This document shows, one piece after another, positions 22,501-32,053 of a DNA stretch of 64,000 nt. The notes beneath the pieces are model-generated. The model worked only from the letters and a program-made list of their open reading frames with translations. It was not told where the DNA came from and searched no databases. The DNA comes from Hyaloraphidium curvatum (taxonomy: Eukaryota; Monoblepharomycota; Hyaloraphidiomycetes; Hyaloraphidiales; Hyaloraphidiaceae): NCBI GenBank assembly GCA_025558095.1, contig JAIVFI010000006.1, forward strand, positions 434,001 through 498,000, given 5' to 3'. A program made the position numbers and the translations under genes. Within the stretch, counting starts at the first letter, position 1; every line of letters starts with the position of its first letter.

Positions 22501-23942
22501 TCGAACGTGACGAGCTGCGGAGCATTGAGGCCCGCCTTGTCCGTGACCCCGACATTGCCAAAGGCAGCGGTGGCGGACTTTATCGTCACGCCGGTTCCGA
22601 CTTCCAGCTCAAAGAAGAAGGCCGAGTTGACGATAGCGTGGGCGTTGACGCAGCGGATCGCGCTGCGGTGGTTGATGAGGCGGTGCGACCCCGCGCCGAC
22701 GGCGAACGAGACGGCCGTGAGCACGTTGTGCTCGCCCGGCGCGGTAGGCTTGGCAACGTAGCTGGCCAGGGGCTCGGACCTGTCCTTGGTGACCGTCCCA
22801 TCCGCGGCGACGTGCGTGTAGTGCACGGTCGAACCCAGCGCGGCGAGCGGCGTGACGGTGTCGCTCGCGAAGCCGTTTTCCTTTGCCATGGTGATGTTGC
22901 CCGCGATGCTGGCAACGTGGCGCACCTGCTCGTTGGCGACCTTGTTGAGCGTGCGCGCCAGGGCGGCAAGCACCTGGCGGTGGCTCTTGTCCGCCTCGTC
23001 GGCGCTGTCGGGGCCCGGCGCGGCGTCGTGCAGCTTCTTGATGAGCTCCGAGATGCTCAGGGTGGCGCCGAAAGTCACCGACAGGGCACCGTCGGCCCTG
23101 GTGGCGGTGAACGAGCGGAAGGCCGCGACGCCGCTAATGTCCACGACGGCCTCGGCAAGCGGCAGGTCCTCCTTGTACACGCCGGCGGACGTCTGGGAGC
23201 ACACGATGCGCAGAGTCTTGCCCGACTGGCCTGTACCGGCCGACAGCAGCGCGTAGAGCTGGTCCGGCGTCGTCACCCGGTGGTAGGTCAGAGTGGGCGC
23301 CGAGAAGGTCGCGCTGTCGGCCGCCTCAGCGGAGCGGAACTCTTCCGGGAACGCGGCCTCGACCACGGCTTGCACGTGGGCGCCGAGCGGGACCGGGTTC
23401 TCGAGCACCGTCTCCTCCTTGCCGTCGCATGCCGCGATAGTGTCGACGATATCCGAGTCGCCGGCAAAGGACAGCGCGCTGGCGACGATGGGCCTGTAGC
23501 CGGTGCAGCGGCAGAGGTTGCCGTCCAGCCTGTCCTCGATGTCGGCCATCTTTGCGTCGGGCGAGTCCAGGAAGAGGCCCGAGATGGCGACGGACCACCC
23601 GGGGGTGCAGAAGCCGCACTGCGACGCGTTGAGCTCCGAGAAGCGCTTCTGCAGCGGGTTGGGGTCTGTCGGCGACCCGAGGCCCTCGACCGTGACGACG
23701 GAGGTGCGATGCAGCGTGGCCACCTTGCGCAGGCACGCGTTGGCGGTGACGCTGACGACGCGGCCCTCGTCGGCGTCCCATCTGCTGAGCAGCACGGTGC
23801 ACGCGCCGCAGCCGCCCTCGCCGCAGCCGACCTTCGTGCCGGTCAGTCCCTGGTTCTCGCGCACGAACGTCGCCAGCGAGACGGTCGGGTCCGCCGCGTC
23901 GAGCCGCACCACGCGGCCGTTGACCGCAAACACAAGCGCCAT
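19532..23942 (-). CDS. molybdenum hydroxylase, xanthine dehydrogenase/aldehyde oxidase family
   Basis: Large 2Fe-2S/FAD/molybdopterin oxidoreductase, 1410 aa, from exons 23942-21499, 21434-20037, 19981-19838 and 19778-19532. Plant-type 2Fe-2S ligands are in GCGEGGCGACTVLLS (about 40-54) and a second cluster in QCGFCTPG and GNLCRCTGYRPI. The FAD domain has VASIAGNITMAKENG. The Mo domain starts near IHHACGTAQYTTDVPAPSG and contains IGGSFGSKANMEHP, RTAMRGPGEIEG, HHSGTEMGQGL and the catalytic Glu in GEPPLCVAP. The FAD segment TSAGVYKED looks more like plant-type aldehyde oxidases than classical xanthine dehydrogenase, so the substrate (purine, N-heterocycle or aldehyde) is open. A Gly/Asn/Ser-rich linker sits near residue 590. 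The gene converges on the damaged SDR gene 100 bp away. Confidence 0.9.
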
Positions 23943-24869
23943 GGCGGCCCGCTCTGCAAACAGGCCACGTCAGCGGTCCGCGGCTCCGGCAGCCCGCTGG
24001 GTCCCCTACTTGTCTGGGAAACGCGATGGGTTGGTTGCGGGGGGCAGGGAGACGATGTTCTGCCGCGCCTTCTGATTGGAAAGGTGGCTGGTCGCGGTTA
24101 CCTGTGCGGCCATCCATCGTCGAGCAAGCTGAGGATGACTCCTGCGACGTTCGGCGGTGCCTTTTACTGCCGCGCTGTTTCTCCGCTGCGGATTGGACTG
24201 CACCGAATGGTGTGAGGCTTCGAAGTTCACGCTGCGCCGCCGCTTCGGTGGCCCCGATCTCCCCTCTTGTCCCTCCATCAAGGCAATCTTCGTGTCAGAT
24301 CAGGTCACGCGAGATTTCTACTTGCCATAGGCGTTGGGGTGGCATGCACTCCCATAGCCGTGCGGGTTAGCTCACGTCACCTTCGGCCCGCACGGGGCAG
24401 AAGCTCCACAGAGTTTCTCCGCACGGCTCCATTATGGTGCCATGCTTGCCCTATCAATCTCCAGTGCGCGTCGGAGCTCCGTCTGGCCGCTCAAGCCTGA
24501 TGTTTAGATCACTACGGGGCTGCCTTCTGCGAAACTGCTGCACCAGAGAAGGTAGGCGGAACACGATGGAACGACGTTGCGGATGTCTCGAAAGGGTGTC
24601 TGAGAAGATGCTCTGCTTCGACTGCCCCGCAGCGCGTCGTTAGTGGGCCTCGTAAACTCGGTCTCCAGAACCGGGTTCTTGCGACGGGGCTGGCCGGGCT
24701 GTGCTGTGCCCCGCGGAAACCGCGCCCCAGATTCCACGAACCGTCGCCAAAATCCGTCGCTCGGTACATATACCGGCGCGGAGGATGGCAATGGACACCA
24801 ACGCAGTCGAGAACCAGCAATCCAACAACCGATCCAACCTCGAACGAATCCGAAACCGCAACAGAAGCG
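23943..24869. other. intergenic between divergent genes
   Basis: About 930 bp between the molybdenum hydroxylase start and the WSC-like gene start. No credible coding frame is seen. From 24651 onward the sequence belongs to the left arm of the inverted duplication and must contain the promoter of the WSC-like gene. A TATA-like ACATATACC at 24766-24774 lies about 100 bp before the ATG; the other copy has ACATAAACC there. Confidence 0.5.
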
Positions 24870-25975
24870 ATGGCACGCACCGCAATCCTCCTCGCGACCC
24901 TCGTCGCCGCCACCTTCGCCGCCTCGGACGCCGCCCTGCTCCCCAAAGAGCACCTCCGGTCGCGCTTCCACGCCCGCCAGGTCGCCACCCCGCCGCCGTG
25001 CTACGACCTGCAGGCCGTGCCCGGCTACTCGTCGTCGGCCAACCAGTTCGCCACCGGCGCCTTCTCCATCTCTGCTGTCGAGTGCAACGCCAGGTGCGCC
25101 GACTACCCGGCGTCCAAGGCAGTGCAGTACTCGGCCATCATGGACTTTGGCGGCTACGTGCAGTGCATGTGCTTCGCCGGCATCGCGACGCCCCTCTCGG
25201 CGATCCCGGCGACCGGATACTGCACGCCGTGCTCCGATCCCCGCGGCCCCGGCTCCAACGAGACCTGCGGGAATGAGAACGCGATGAACGGGGTCGTCAA
25301 CGGCGCGCCCCTGGTGCCCATCTCGGCCGCGGCCACGACCACCTCGGCGCCCGCGCCCAGGCCGACCAACCCGCACCCGTTCAGGACCAACGACCCCAAC
25401 GCCTGCTCCGCCTCGCACTCGGTCATGTTCCTCGACGGCCAGCCGTGGCACACGTCGCCCGAAGCCCCCGTGCGCGGCGGCTCGCACCTGCCCGTGATCG
25501 GCCCGCTCAAGCCCGGCAACTACTCCGGCGAGATGGTGCTCAACGCCGAGGCCTACGCCAGCGGCGTGCAGCAGACCGTCACGGGCTACGTCAAGCTGGA
25601 GCTGGATGCCGACAAGGCCGTGCTCCTGTACCAGGCCGTCCCGCCGCAGGTCTGGACGCAGTCGTACATCGTCGACAACCTCGGCCTGGCCATCAGCTGC
25701 GCACCCATGCGCCACGTGGACTTTACCTACGACGAGGAGCTCTCGCGGTGCGCCGCGCCCAGCCCCGTCTACCGCCTGGACACGACCAGGGGCTCCTCGC
25801 AGCCCTTCCCGCAGTGCGGCGACGCCGGGTACTACATCACCGCGTTCGCGCATCAGTGGCTGTCGCAGCCGAGTCAGATCACGCCCGGTGCCAACTGCGC
25901 GATCCCCGGTTGCCCGGTGTGAAGAGACTGTACGGGGGCGTCAAATACATTTGTACTCCAACTCGTTGCTCTGCC
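24651..25975. repeat. left arm of 1.3-kb inverted duplication
   Basis: This stretch matches the reverse complement of 36435-37765 nearly base for base. The match runs from CGTAAACTCGGTCTCCAGAA in the 5' flank, through the whole WSC-like gene, to just past the stop. Beyond the outer edges similarity stops quickly. The inner edges decay more gradually. The two arms are inverted and about 10.5 kb apart. Confidence 0.9.
24870..25922 (+). CDS. secreted WSC-like Cys-rich protein, copy A
   Basis: Intronless gene for a 350-aa secreted protein. The signal peptide is ARTAILLATLVAATFAASDA. The first domain (about residues 40-125) has the spacing of a WSC carbohydrate-binding domain: CYDLQAVPGYSSSA, ECNARCADYPASK, QYSAIMDFGGYVQCMCF, YCTPCSD. 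A Pro/Thr/Ala linker follows, then a C-terminal region of unknown family with several Cys (ISCAPMRHVD, SRCAAPSP, QCGDAGYYIT, NCAIPGCPV). There is no membrane anchor, so it is probably secreted or wall-bound. A nearly identical inverted copy lies at 36489-37547. The first ATG after the TATA-like element begins the signal peptide. Confidence 0.8.
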   Translation: MARTAILLATLVAATFAASDAALLPKEHLRSRFHARQVATPPPCYDLQAVPGYSSSANQFATGAFSISAVECNARCADYPASKAVQYSAIMDFGGYVQCMCFAGIATPLSAIPATGYCTPCSDPRGPGSNETCGNENAMNGVVNGAPLVPISAAATTTSAPAPRPTNPHPFRTNDPNACSASHSVMFLDGQPWHTSPEAPVRGGSHLPVIGPLKPGNYSGEMVLNAEAYASGVQQTVTGYVKLELDADKAVLLYQAVPPQVWTQSYIVDNLGLAISCAPMRHVDFTYDEELSRCAAPSPVYRLDTTRGSSQPFPQCGDAGYYITAFAHQWLSQPSQITPGANCAIPGCPV

Positions 25976-26323
25976 TTTCATCCTTCGTCCATCACCATCA
26001 TATCCAGTCCGATTGCCTGAGCAACGCGCCTCCGAGTCTCACGCAGGTGAAGGTGATATGGGGCGTCCAATCCGCCACTCCGGGGCCCGCCCAATCAATC
26101 AATACCGTCGTCGACCAAAACACCGCGCCTCCCGCTTCCAGGAAGCAGCGGAATTGAGCCCTGGAAACAAAGCTCCAGAGGTCCTTCCTCCTCGTGGACG
26201 TGCTCCGGGGCTCAACCATCGCACCATCGGGCCGTTCGGACTGTCTCCCGCCCGCGCACTCTTGCCTCCACCGGGCCCTCCCTCAGCCCGTTCTCCCCGG
26301 AATCCCACACCTCTTGCCGCGAA
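25923..26323. other. intergenic, 3' end of duplicated arm and promoter of SDR gene
   Basis: About 400 bp. The first 50 bp still resemble the other copy of the inverted duplication. The remainder is unique and holds no recognisable gene. Confidence 0.5.
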
Positions 26324-27278
26324 ATGTCGCTCAAGGGCAAGGCCGCCATCGTAACGGGCTCTGCGACGGGCGTGGGTGCCGCGACGGCGCTGCTGCTCGC
26401 CTCGAAGGGCTGCAACGTCGTGGTGAACGTGGGTTTCCGCTGTTCCCGGCGATGGCGGAGCTCACCGAGCCGCCGGCCTTGAAGTACACGAAATCGAAGA
26501 AGGAGGCGGATGAGACACTCGCGGCGTGCCTGGCCAAGGGCGCCAGCGCGGTGCTAGTGCAGGCCGACGTGTCTTCGGACGCCGACTGCCGCCGGCTGGC
26601 CCAGGCTTGCGTCGATGCATTTGGACGGATCGATTTCCTCGTCGTGGGTGCCGTATTATCTCCGATGCGGAAGCCCCTGGAGATTCATCGGGGTTCCTCG
26701 CGCCAGAACAACGCCGGGACGACGATATTCGCGGACCACAAGAACCTCGACGCCCTGTCCAAGGAGGACTTCTCCAAGATGACCGAGATCAACGTCGCCG
26801 GCCCGTTTCAGATGATCCGCGCGTGCTTGCCGCACTTGAAAAAGAACGGCAAGAACGGCGGCTCCGTGGTCAACGTGTCGTCTATTGCCGGCGTGACGGC
26901 GATCGGGTCGAGCGTGGCGTATGCTGCGTCTAAAGCGGCCCTCAATAACTTGACGATGTCCCTAGCTCGCGCGTTGGGCCCTGAGATTCGGGTGAATGCG
27001 GTTTGGTGGGTGGCATAACCGGAGGCCTCGCAACGACTGCTGACTGACGTTCTGGAACGTGCAGCCCCGGTTTCATCAACACGCGGTGGCTGCTCGAGGG
27101 CCGGGGCGAGAAATGGTTCAATGCGGCCATCAAATTTCAGGAAACGACGACGCCGCTGCAGCACGCGACGACGCCCGAGGACGTGGCGGACTCGATCGTG
27201 TGGCTGCTCGAGGGCGCGCGGGTTGTGACGGGGGAGATCCTGGTGACGGACGCGGGGATGCGGCTAGGCAGGCTGTGA
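26324..27278 (+). CDS. short-chain dehydrogenase/reductase (SDR)
   Basis: NAD(P)-dependent oxidoreductase of 258 aa from exons 26324-26428, 26485-26643, 26707-27005 and 27065-27278. The cofactor motif is AIVTGSATGVGAATA (TGxxxGxG). Next come QADVSSD, FLVNNAGTT (NNAG, created by splicing at 26643/26707), the active-site Ser in VVNVSSIAG and YAASK for YxxxK. The C-terminal part has NAVCPGFINTRW, where CPGF is also made by splicing, and ends VTDAGMRLGRL. The overall plan resembles bacterial FabG-like ketoreductases. Its substrate cannot be read from sequence. It faces another SDR gene tail to tail, only 33 bp apart. Confidence 0.9.
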
Positions 27279-27311
27279 AATCGATTGGATTGCTTCTTTT
27301 CGCCTGGCGTG

Positions 27312-28043
27312 TCACACCGGCTGGATGATGATCTCCTCCACGTTCGCTCCCTTTCCCAGCGTCACTGTCGCCAGCACCATGTCCGCCACGTCGTCCGCCG
27401 TCAGCCCCTCCCCCTTTTCCGACGCCAGCCTCGGGTCTCCGGGCTCCTGCCACCTCTCCGTGTTCATGGTCCCGGGGAGCACCGCCGTGACGCGGACCCC
27501 GGTCCCGCGGAGCTCCTCGCGGAGGTTGCGCGAGAAGCCCAGGGCGCCGTGCTTGGCGATGCCGTAGTCCATTGCGCCGGAGATTCCCGAGACCGCGGCG
27601 GCCGAGACGATGTTGAGGATGGTGCCTTTGCGCTCGATCAGAGCTGGGAGCAGGGCGCGGGTGATGTCGTGCGCGGCGAGCAGGTTCTGGGCGAGCATGT
27701 GCCGCAGTCCGTCCGCCGGCCCATCTGCCAGCGTGCTCGGAGCGTATCCACCGGCGTTGTTCACAAGCAGGTCCGGGGCGCAGCCCTTCTCTTTCAGTAC
27801 GTTGCCCCACGATCCCGGGTGATGCTGCGCGTCCCACAGGCGGAGCGCGTCAAAGTGCACCACGTGCAGCGTGCCTTTTTCCGTTGAGAGCCGCGGGTGT
27901 GCGGCTGCGATGGCGGCGACGGTGCCTTTCAAGTGCGGCGAGTCGGACGACGCGCAGAGCCACATGCGCGACGCCAGGGGCGCGAGGCGGAACGCGATGG
28001 CCTTGCCGAGGCCGCGAGACGCGCCGGTGACCACAATCTCCAT
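27312..28043 (-). CDS. short-chain dehydrogenase/reductase (SDR)
   Basis: Single-exon SDR of 243 aa. Features in order: MEIVVTGASRGLGKAIA (TGxxxGxG at residues 6-13), a long first half with HVVHFDAL, LLVNNAGGYAP, catalytic Ser in NIVSAAAVSG, DYGIAKHGALGF (YxxxK) and VLPGTMNT. It is not close to its tail-to-tail neighbour beyond family motifs, so this is not a recent duplicate. An upstream in-frame non-ATG extension was ignored; ATG at 28043 places the cofactor motif at the usual distance from the N-terminus. Confidence 0.88.
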   Translation of the reverse strand: MEIVVTGASRGLGKAIAFRLAPLASRMWLCASSDSPHLKGTVAAIAAAHPRLSTEKGTLHVVHFDALRLWDAQHHPGSWGNVLKEKGCAPDLLVNNAGGYAPSTLADGPADGLRHMLAQNLLAAHDITRALLPALIERKGTILNIVSAAAVSGISGAMDYGIAKHGALGFSRNLREELRGTGVRVTAVLPGTMNTERWQEPGDPRLASEKGEGLTADDVADMVLATVTLGKGANVEEIIIQPV

Positions 28044-28209
28044 CGCTGCAGCGCTGAGCACGTCCAGCTGCGGCTCCTGACGACGGGGCGCGGCGTCGGG
28101 GTTTCACGCGAGCGGCGGACTGATCACCTCAGTTCGTCGATCGGAGCTCCCCCGTCACGGAATCATCCAGTCGGATACATGTCTACATCAGCCGCAGCCA
28201 TCCTCAGAC

Positions 28210-28659
28210 TCAAAAGGTCGCGTAGATCCACGTCCCCGCCATGACCGCGTGCACCGCCGCGACGCCCCACCTCGCCGGCCCAAACGGCCTCCCGCCCAGC
28301 AGCTCCCGCGCGTCCTTTGCCGCCAGCACCGAGTAAAACACCGCCAACGCACGTCCAAAAGCGATCTGCGCCGGTTGAGGCGCCGAGGCGAGGCCAAAGG
28401 AGGTCGCGGTCGCCATGCAGTAAAAGGCTCCGAGGACGTGAATGAAATCGCCGGCCGGGGGTGCCAGCGGCGCGGGCGAGGGAGATGATTGCGCATCGGG
28501 CTTGTCCGAGGCGGCAGAGGGCGGACCCGGGTCCAAAAAGGGGGCGGCGACGGCGGACGGGACCGCGAAGCAGCCGACTATGCCGAGCGCGAAATGCGCT
28601 CCTTCGAGGGTGAGGAGGGCGGGCAAGCCGGCAGTCGGGATGGGAGACGTCCGGAGCAT
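28210..28659 (-). CDS. small polytopic membrane protein of unknown function
   Basis: Predicted 149-aa protein with three or four hydrophobic helices (LEGAHFALGIVGCFAVPSAV; FIHVLGAFYCMATATSFGLA; IAFGRALAVFYSVLAAKDA; WGVAAVHAVMAGTWIYATF). A Pro/Ser/Asp-rich loop lies between the first two. I do not recognise the family. The frame is open upstream, so the start (ATG 28659) is the first ATG before the hydrophobic part and could be extended by a 5' exon. It is divergently arranged with the EAF-like gene, 193 bp apart. Confidence 0.55.
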   Translation of the reverse strand: MLRTSPIPTAGLPALLTLEGAHFALGIVGCFAVPSAVAAPFLDPGPPSAASDKPDAQSSPSPAPLAPPAGDFIHVLGAFYCMATATSFGLASAPQPAQIAFGRALAVFYSVLAAKDARELLGGRPFGPARWGVAAVHAVMAGTWIYATF

Positions 28660-28852
28660 CAGATCGGAAGCAGCAGCCGATAATGCGAAGGAGGATTGGA
28701 CAGGCGTGGGGGACGCTGCCGAATGCCGCAATTGATGGAAGTCAACGCCCGCACCTCCGCCGCGGCGGCCATCGCTGCACATTCGCCGCGGATCGACTTC
28801 CGGCGCACGTCGACTAAGTGCATTCGGACTTCCCTGTTTCTGCCGCCCGAGG

Positions 28853-30196
28853 ATGGCGTTCGACGGGCTGCCGGTGCCGCTCGGGGAGCACGCCGTCCAC
28901 CTCGGAGGGTCCTTCGCCCGCAAGCGGAAGCGCGTCCCGCCGCCGGCCGAGTGGGCGCTGCTCGAGCTGGACGGCGAGGACATTGCGAAAGCGACGCAGC
29001 GCCCGGCGGACCTGCTGCTCGTGCCGTCGTCAAAGCAGGGCAGGCCGGAGCGGTACCTGTTCGACGGCCAAACTCCCTCCACCGGAAGTCATTCGACGGG
29101 AAATGGGAGGGAAAAACAGGCAGCTAAGGACACAAAGGGTGGGAAGGCGGCCAAAAATGGCCGGCCGGACGAGGCCGGAACCCGCCTGTACGGGGAACGC
29201 GAGGCGCTCGACGGCCGCGACTGCGTGCTCTTCTGGGACACCTTCGCCAACCCGCCGCGTCTGGTGCTCGAGCGCACCGCGGCTCGCATCGCCGATTTTG
29301 GCGAGGACGGCGTCGATCGCGCCGTGGAGCGTCTGGGCCTCGCCAGGGCGGCCCCGCCCGCGCCAGCACGGACGGAGGAAGCACCAGAGCGCGCCAAGCC
29401 CCCCCTCCTCCCCGAGACCCCACCGTCCGGGGCACCCTCGCCGCCGTCGGAGCCGCTCAAGCCCGTTGCGACGCTCAAGATCCGCCTGGCCCCGCCCAAA
29501 CCCACCCCAACGGCGGGCGCCGCCGCCAACGGCGCCCGCTCGCCCCCTTCCGTCGCGCCTACCCCACCGGCGGCACCCACTCCCCCCGCCGCCCCAACTC
29601 CCGCGGCGGCACCCACTCCACCCCGCCCAATCGAGGTCGTCGAGTACTCCGAAGCCTCTTCGGACGGCTCCGCCTCCCCGGCGCGCGCAAGCACCCCCGC
29701 CCTCCCCAGCCTCGTCGTCTCATCCGCCCCTCCCTCGCCCATGCGCTCCCCTCGGCGCACACGCCCAGACGCGAGCCTGCTGGGCGCCGGAGCCGGCGGC
29801 GCGGGGAAGCGCCTCCCCGCCTCTTCCGGCCCGTCCTCCCCCTCCTCCGACCCCGATCTTGACCTGGACGCCCTCGCATCGGACCTGGAGATGGAGCTCG
29901 CGTCGCAGGCCGGCGACGACGACGACGACGACGCGGACTCGGAGGCCCCGCCTCCGCGGCGGCATCCCCCCGGAGGGAGGGGCGGGAGGGCCGGGAGCGG
30001 GCTGCGGAACAGCGTCGAGTTCGAGGACCTGGATGCATCGTCGGGGGACGAGTCGCCGGGGAAGGGAAAGACGGGGGGAAAGGGACCGGCGGGCAAGAGG
30101 CCCGCTGGCAAGAGGCCGGCTGGGAAGAGACCGGCGGGTGGGCCGAGGGCGCTGGCGGGGAGCAGCGACGAGGACAGCGGGAGCGGGAGCGAGTGA
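28853..30196 (+). CDS. EAF (ELL-associated factor)-like transcription elongation protein
   Basis: 447-aa nuclear protein. The N-terminal part resembles the EAF domain: a short lead-in (VPLGEHAVHLGGSFARKRKR), a beta-rich middle (LLLVPSSKQGRPERYLFDGQ) and the conserved DCVLFWDTFANPPRLVLER strand pair. Human EAFs have an acidic, Ser-rich activating tail; here the tail is Pro/Ala/Thr-rich and then acidic (QAGDDDDDDADSE). It ends in a short array of KRPAG repeats followed by SSDEDSGSGSE. The stretch between the two halves of the domain (about 29076-29165, Lys/Gly-rich) may be a retained in-frame intron, but no good donor is visible. Family assignment rests on the domain pattern only. Confidence 0.55.
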   Translation: MAFDGLPVPLGEHAVHLGGSFARKRKRVPPPAEWALLELDGEDIAKATQRPADLLLVPSSKQGRPERYLFDGQTPSTGSHSTGNGREKQAAKDTKGGKAAKNGRPDEAGTRLYGEREALDGRDCVLFWDTFANPPRLVLERTAARIADFGEDGVDRAVERLGLARAAPPAPARTEEAPERAKPPLLPETPPSGAPSPPSEPLKPVATLKIRLAPPKPTPTAGAAANGARSPPSVAPTPPAAPTPPAAPTPAAAPTPPRPIEVVEYSEASSDGSASPARASTPALPSLVVSSAPPSPMRSPRRTRPDASLLGAGAGGAGKRLPASSGPSSPSSDPDLDLDALASDLEMELASQAGDDDDDDADSEAPPPRRHPPGGRGGRAGSGLRNSVEFEDLDASSGDESPGKGKTGGKGPAGKRPAGKRPAGKRPAGGPRALAGSSDEDSGSGSE

Positions 30197-30380
30197 TTCT
30201 TATGAACGAGGGGGGATCCGTTGATGGAACGAAGCGATCGGTGCCACGTGCGCGGATGCTTTGATGAAGCAAGCATGTGCGGCGCGTCGCGTCGCGTAAA
30301 CAGGAGCCGATTCTCCGCCTCGATCTCTGCTCGAACCGGAAGGACTGCGAAGAGATCTTCCACTGAGACAGCCGACCGAA

Positions 30381-31664
30381 ATGCCGAGGCCACGCATCGC
30401 CATCGCCGGCGGCTCCTTTGCGGGCCTCCATGCCGCCCGCCAACTTGCGGCGCACGCCGACGTCTCCTTGGTCGACCCTGCCGGCTTCGCCGAATATGTC
30501 CCCGCTGTGCCCCGGGTGCTCGCCCACGGGGGTGCGGAGGGGCTGCAGGTCCCTCTGAGCGAGCTGCAGGGCGTGGTATTCGTACGAGGCGCGGCAAAGG
30601 GGGTCGAAGAGGAGGGCGACCGCGGCGTGCTTCTGGTCGACACGATGGACGGCGCAACCCGGAGGCTACCCTTCGACTTTCTCATCATCGCGACGGGTGC
30701 CGAGTATCGCCCGCCGGTCCACTCTTCGGATCCGGCGTCGGGACAGCACGGGCGGGCCGCGGAGCTCGACTCGGCGCGGGACAAACTCGCGGGGGCTGCT
30801 GAGGTGCTCCTCGTCGGCGGCGGGCCCGTTGGCGTGGAACTGGCCGCGGAGCTGGCGTCTATTGGCAAGCAGGTCGTCCTCGCGTGCGGCTCGGGGGTGC
30901 TCGCCGGGATGCACCCCGGAATCGGCGCGGGGGCAAAGAGGTGGCTCGAGGGGAACGGGGTGCGGGTGCTCCCGGGGGCCACTGCCTCCGAGGAGGACGG
31001 CGAGGTCGTCTTGTCGGACGGGCAACGCTTCCCCGCCGCGGCAACGGTCTGGTGCACCGGCTCCCGCCCGCGAACCGCATGGTGCGCGGACAGCCCCGCG
31101 TTCGCCGGCGCTCTGGACCCCCGGGGATACCTCCGCGTGCTCCCAACGATGCAGCTCGATATTCCTCCTGACGTACCGCTGGTGGGCCGCATTTTTGCTG
31201 CGGGGGACTGCGCAAAATGCCCCGCCGTGCCGCTTCCCGGACTCGCGCACACGGCCGAGAAGCACGCCGCCGTCGCAGCTTCCAACGCGCTTCGGCTCGC
31301 TTCGGGACGCTCCTTGGGGGAGCTGAGGCCCGACACGGCGGTAATCTACTCCGTATCGCTCGGTCCGCGCGCGGGGCTGCTCGAGTTCGCCGGGATCCCG
31401 CTGCTCACAGGCGCGTGGCTCGGCGCCGTCGCGCTGGTGCTGGGTGCGGTGACCAAACGGATGGTGGAGGTGCTCAAGGTCGCGCAGATGCGTGGGTACC
31501 TGGTGGGGGAGGTGTTCTGGGCGGTAGCGGACCCGGCAGCGGACCTGCTGGCGAGGGTGGTGCTGGGCGCCCAGAGGCTGCTGCGGATGCTCGGCAGGTC
31601 GGAACGGACAAAGGAGGAGGACGCGCCGCTGTTGCGCGGCCGGATGGGGCCCGTCGCGCACTAG
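30381..31664 (+). CDS. FAD-dependent oxidoreductase, AIF/AMID-like
   Basis: Intronless 427-aa pyridine nucleotide-disulphide type oxidoreductase, probably an NAD(P)H:quinone oxidoreductase of the AIFM2/AMID group. The N-terminal FAD motif is RIAIAGGSFAGLHAARQL (GGxxAG). FLIIATGAEYRPP is the ATG motif, VLLVGGGPVGVELAAELA the NAD(P)H motif (GGGPVG) and RIFAAGDCAKCP the second FAD-binding GD motif. A C-terminal hydrophobic segment (GIPLLTGAWLGAVALVLGAV) may attach it to a membrane; AIFM2 acts at membranes as a CoQ reductase. No signal peptide is visible. The ATG at 30381 leads straight into the first beta strand. Confidence 0.85.
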   Translation: MPRPRIAIAGGSFAGLHAARQLAAHADVSLVDPAGFAEYVPAVPRVLAHGGAEGLQVPLSELQGVVFVRGAAKGVEEEGDRGVLLVDTMDGATRRLPFDFLIIATGAEYRPPVHSSDPASGQHGRAAELDSARDKLAGAAEVLLVGGGPVGVELAAELASIGKQVVLACGSGVLAGMHPGIGAGAKRWLEGNGVRVLPGATASEEDGEVVLSDGQRFPAAATVWCTGSRPRTAWCADSPAFAGALDPRGYLRVLPTMQLDIPPDVPLVGRIFAAGDCAKCPAVPLPGLAHTAEKHAAVAASNALRLASGRSLGELRPDTAVIYSVSLGPRAGLLEFAGIPLLTGAWLGAVALVLGAVTKRMVEVLKVAQMRGYLVGEVFWAVADPAADLLARVVLGAQRLLRMLGRSERTKEEDAPLLRGRMGPVAH

Positions 31665-32053
31665 GCTCCATGTTCCCGCTTCCCGGCCGCCGGACGGATT
31701 AGCCCGGACTTTGGCGGCTGCCGAAACCGACAACGAAGGCATCCAATTGTGAGCTTACGAGCACGCGGCGTTGGCCTTACCCAGGCCGAGACTAATCAGT
31801 TTGGCTCAGTCCACGTCATTTTAAAGTTCAGCCACGAAGCCAAACGGTCCCCATTCCGGCCTTCTCCGAAGCACTGGAGACTACTGGGAAAAGAGACTAC
31901 GGACCTGCTCGCCAAGACCTCGGCGACTCATTGCCGTGCCGGATCCGGATTGCTCCGCGGAGTCCAAGGCCGTGCGTGGCGCGGCGCCGTCGAGGTTCCC
32001 CGATGCCGCGGACCGCACGCCACGTCTCCTTCGAGGCCGCACTCCCAAAGAAG
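31665..32053. other. intergenic, promoter of the receptor-like kinase gene
   Basis: About 390 bp with no coding frame of note. It should contain the 3' end of the oxidoreductase gene and the promoter of the kinase gene. Confidence 0.5.

Noticed and set aside
26324-31664. SDR, SDR and FAD oxidoreductase genes as a secondary-metabolite cluster
   Set aside because: No polyketide synthase, peptide synthetase, terpene cyclase or transporter nearby; housekeeping-type genes are interspersed.
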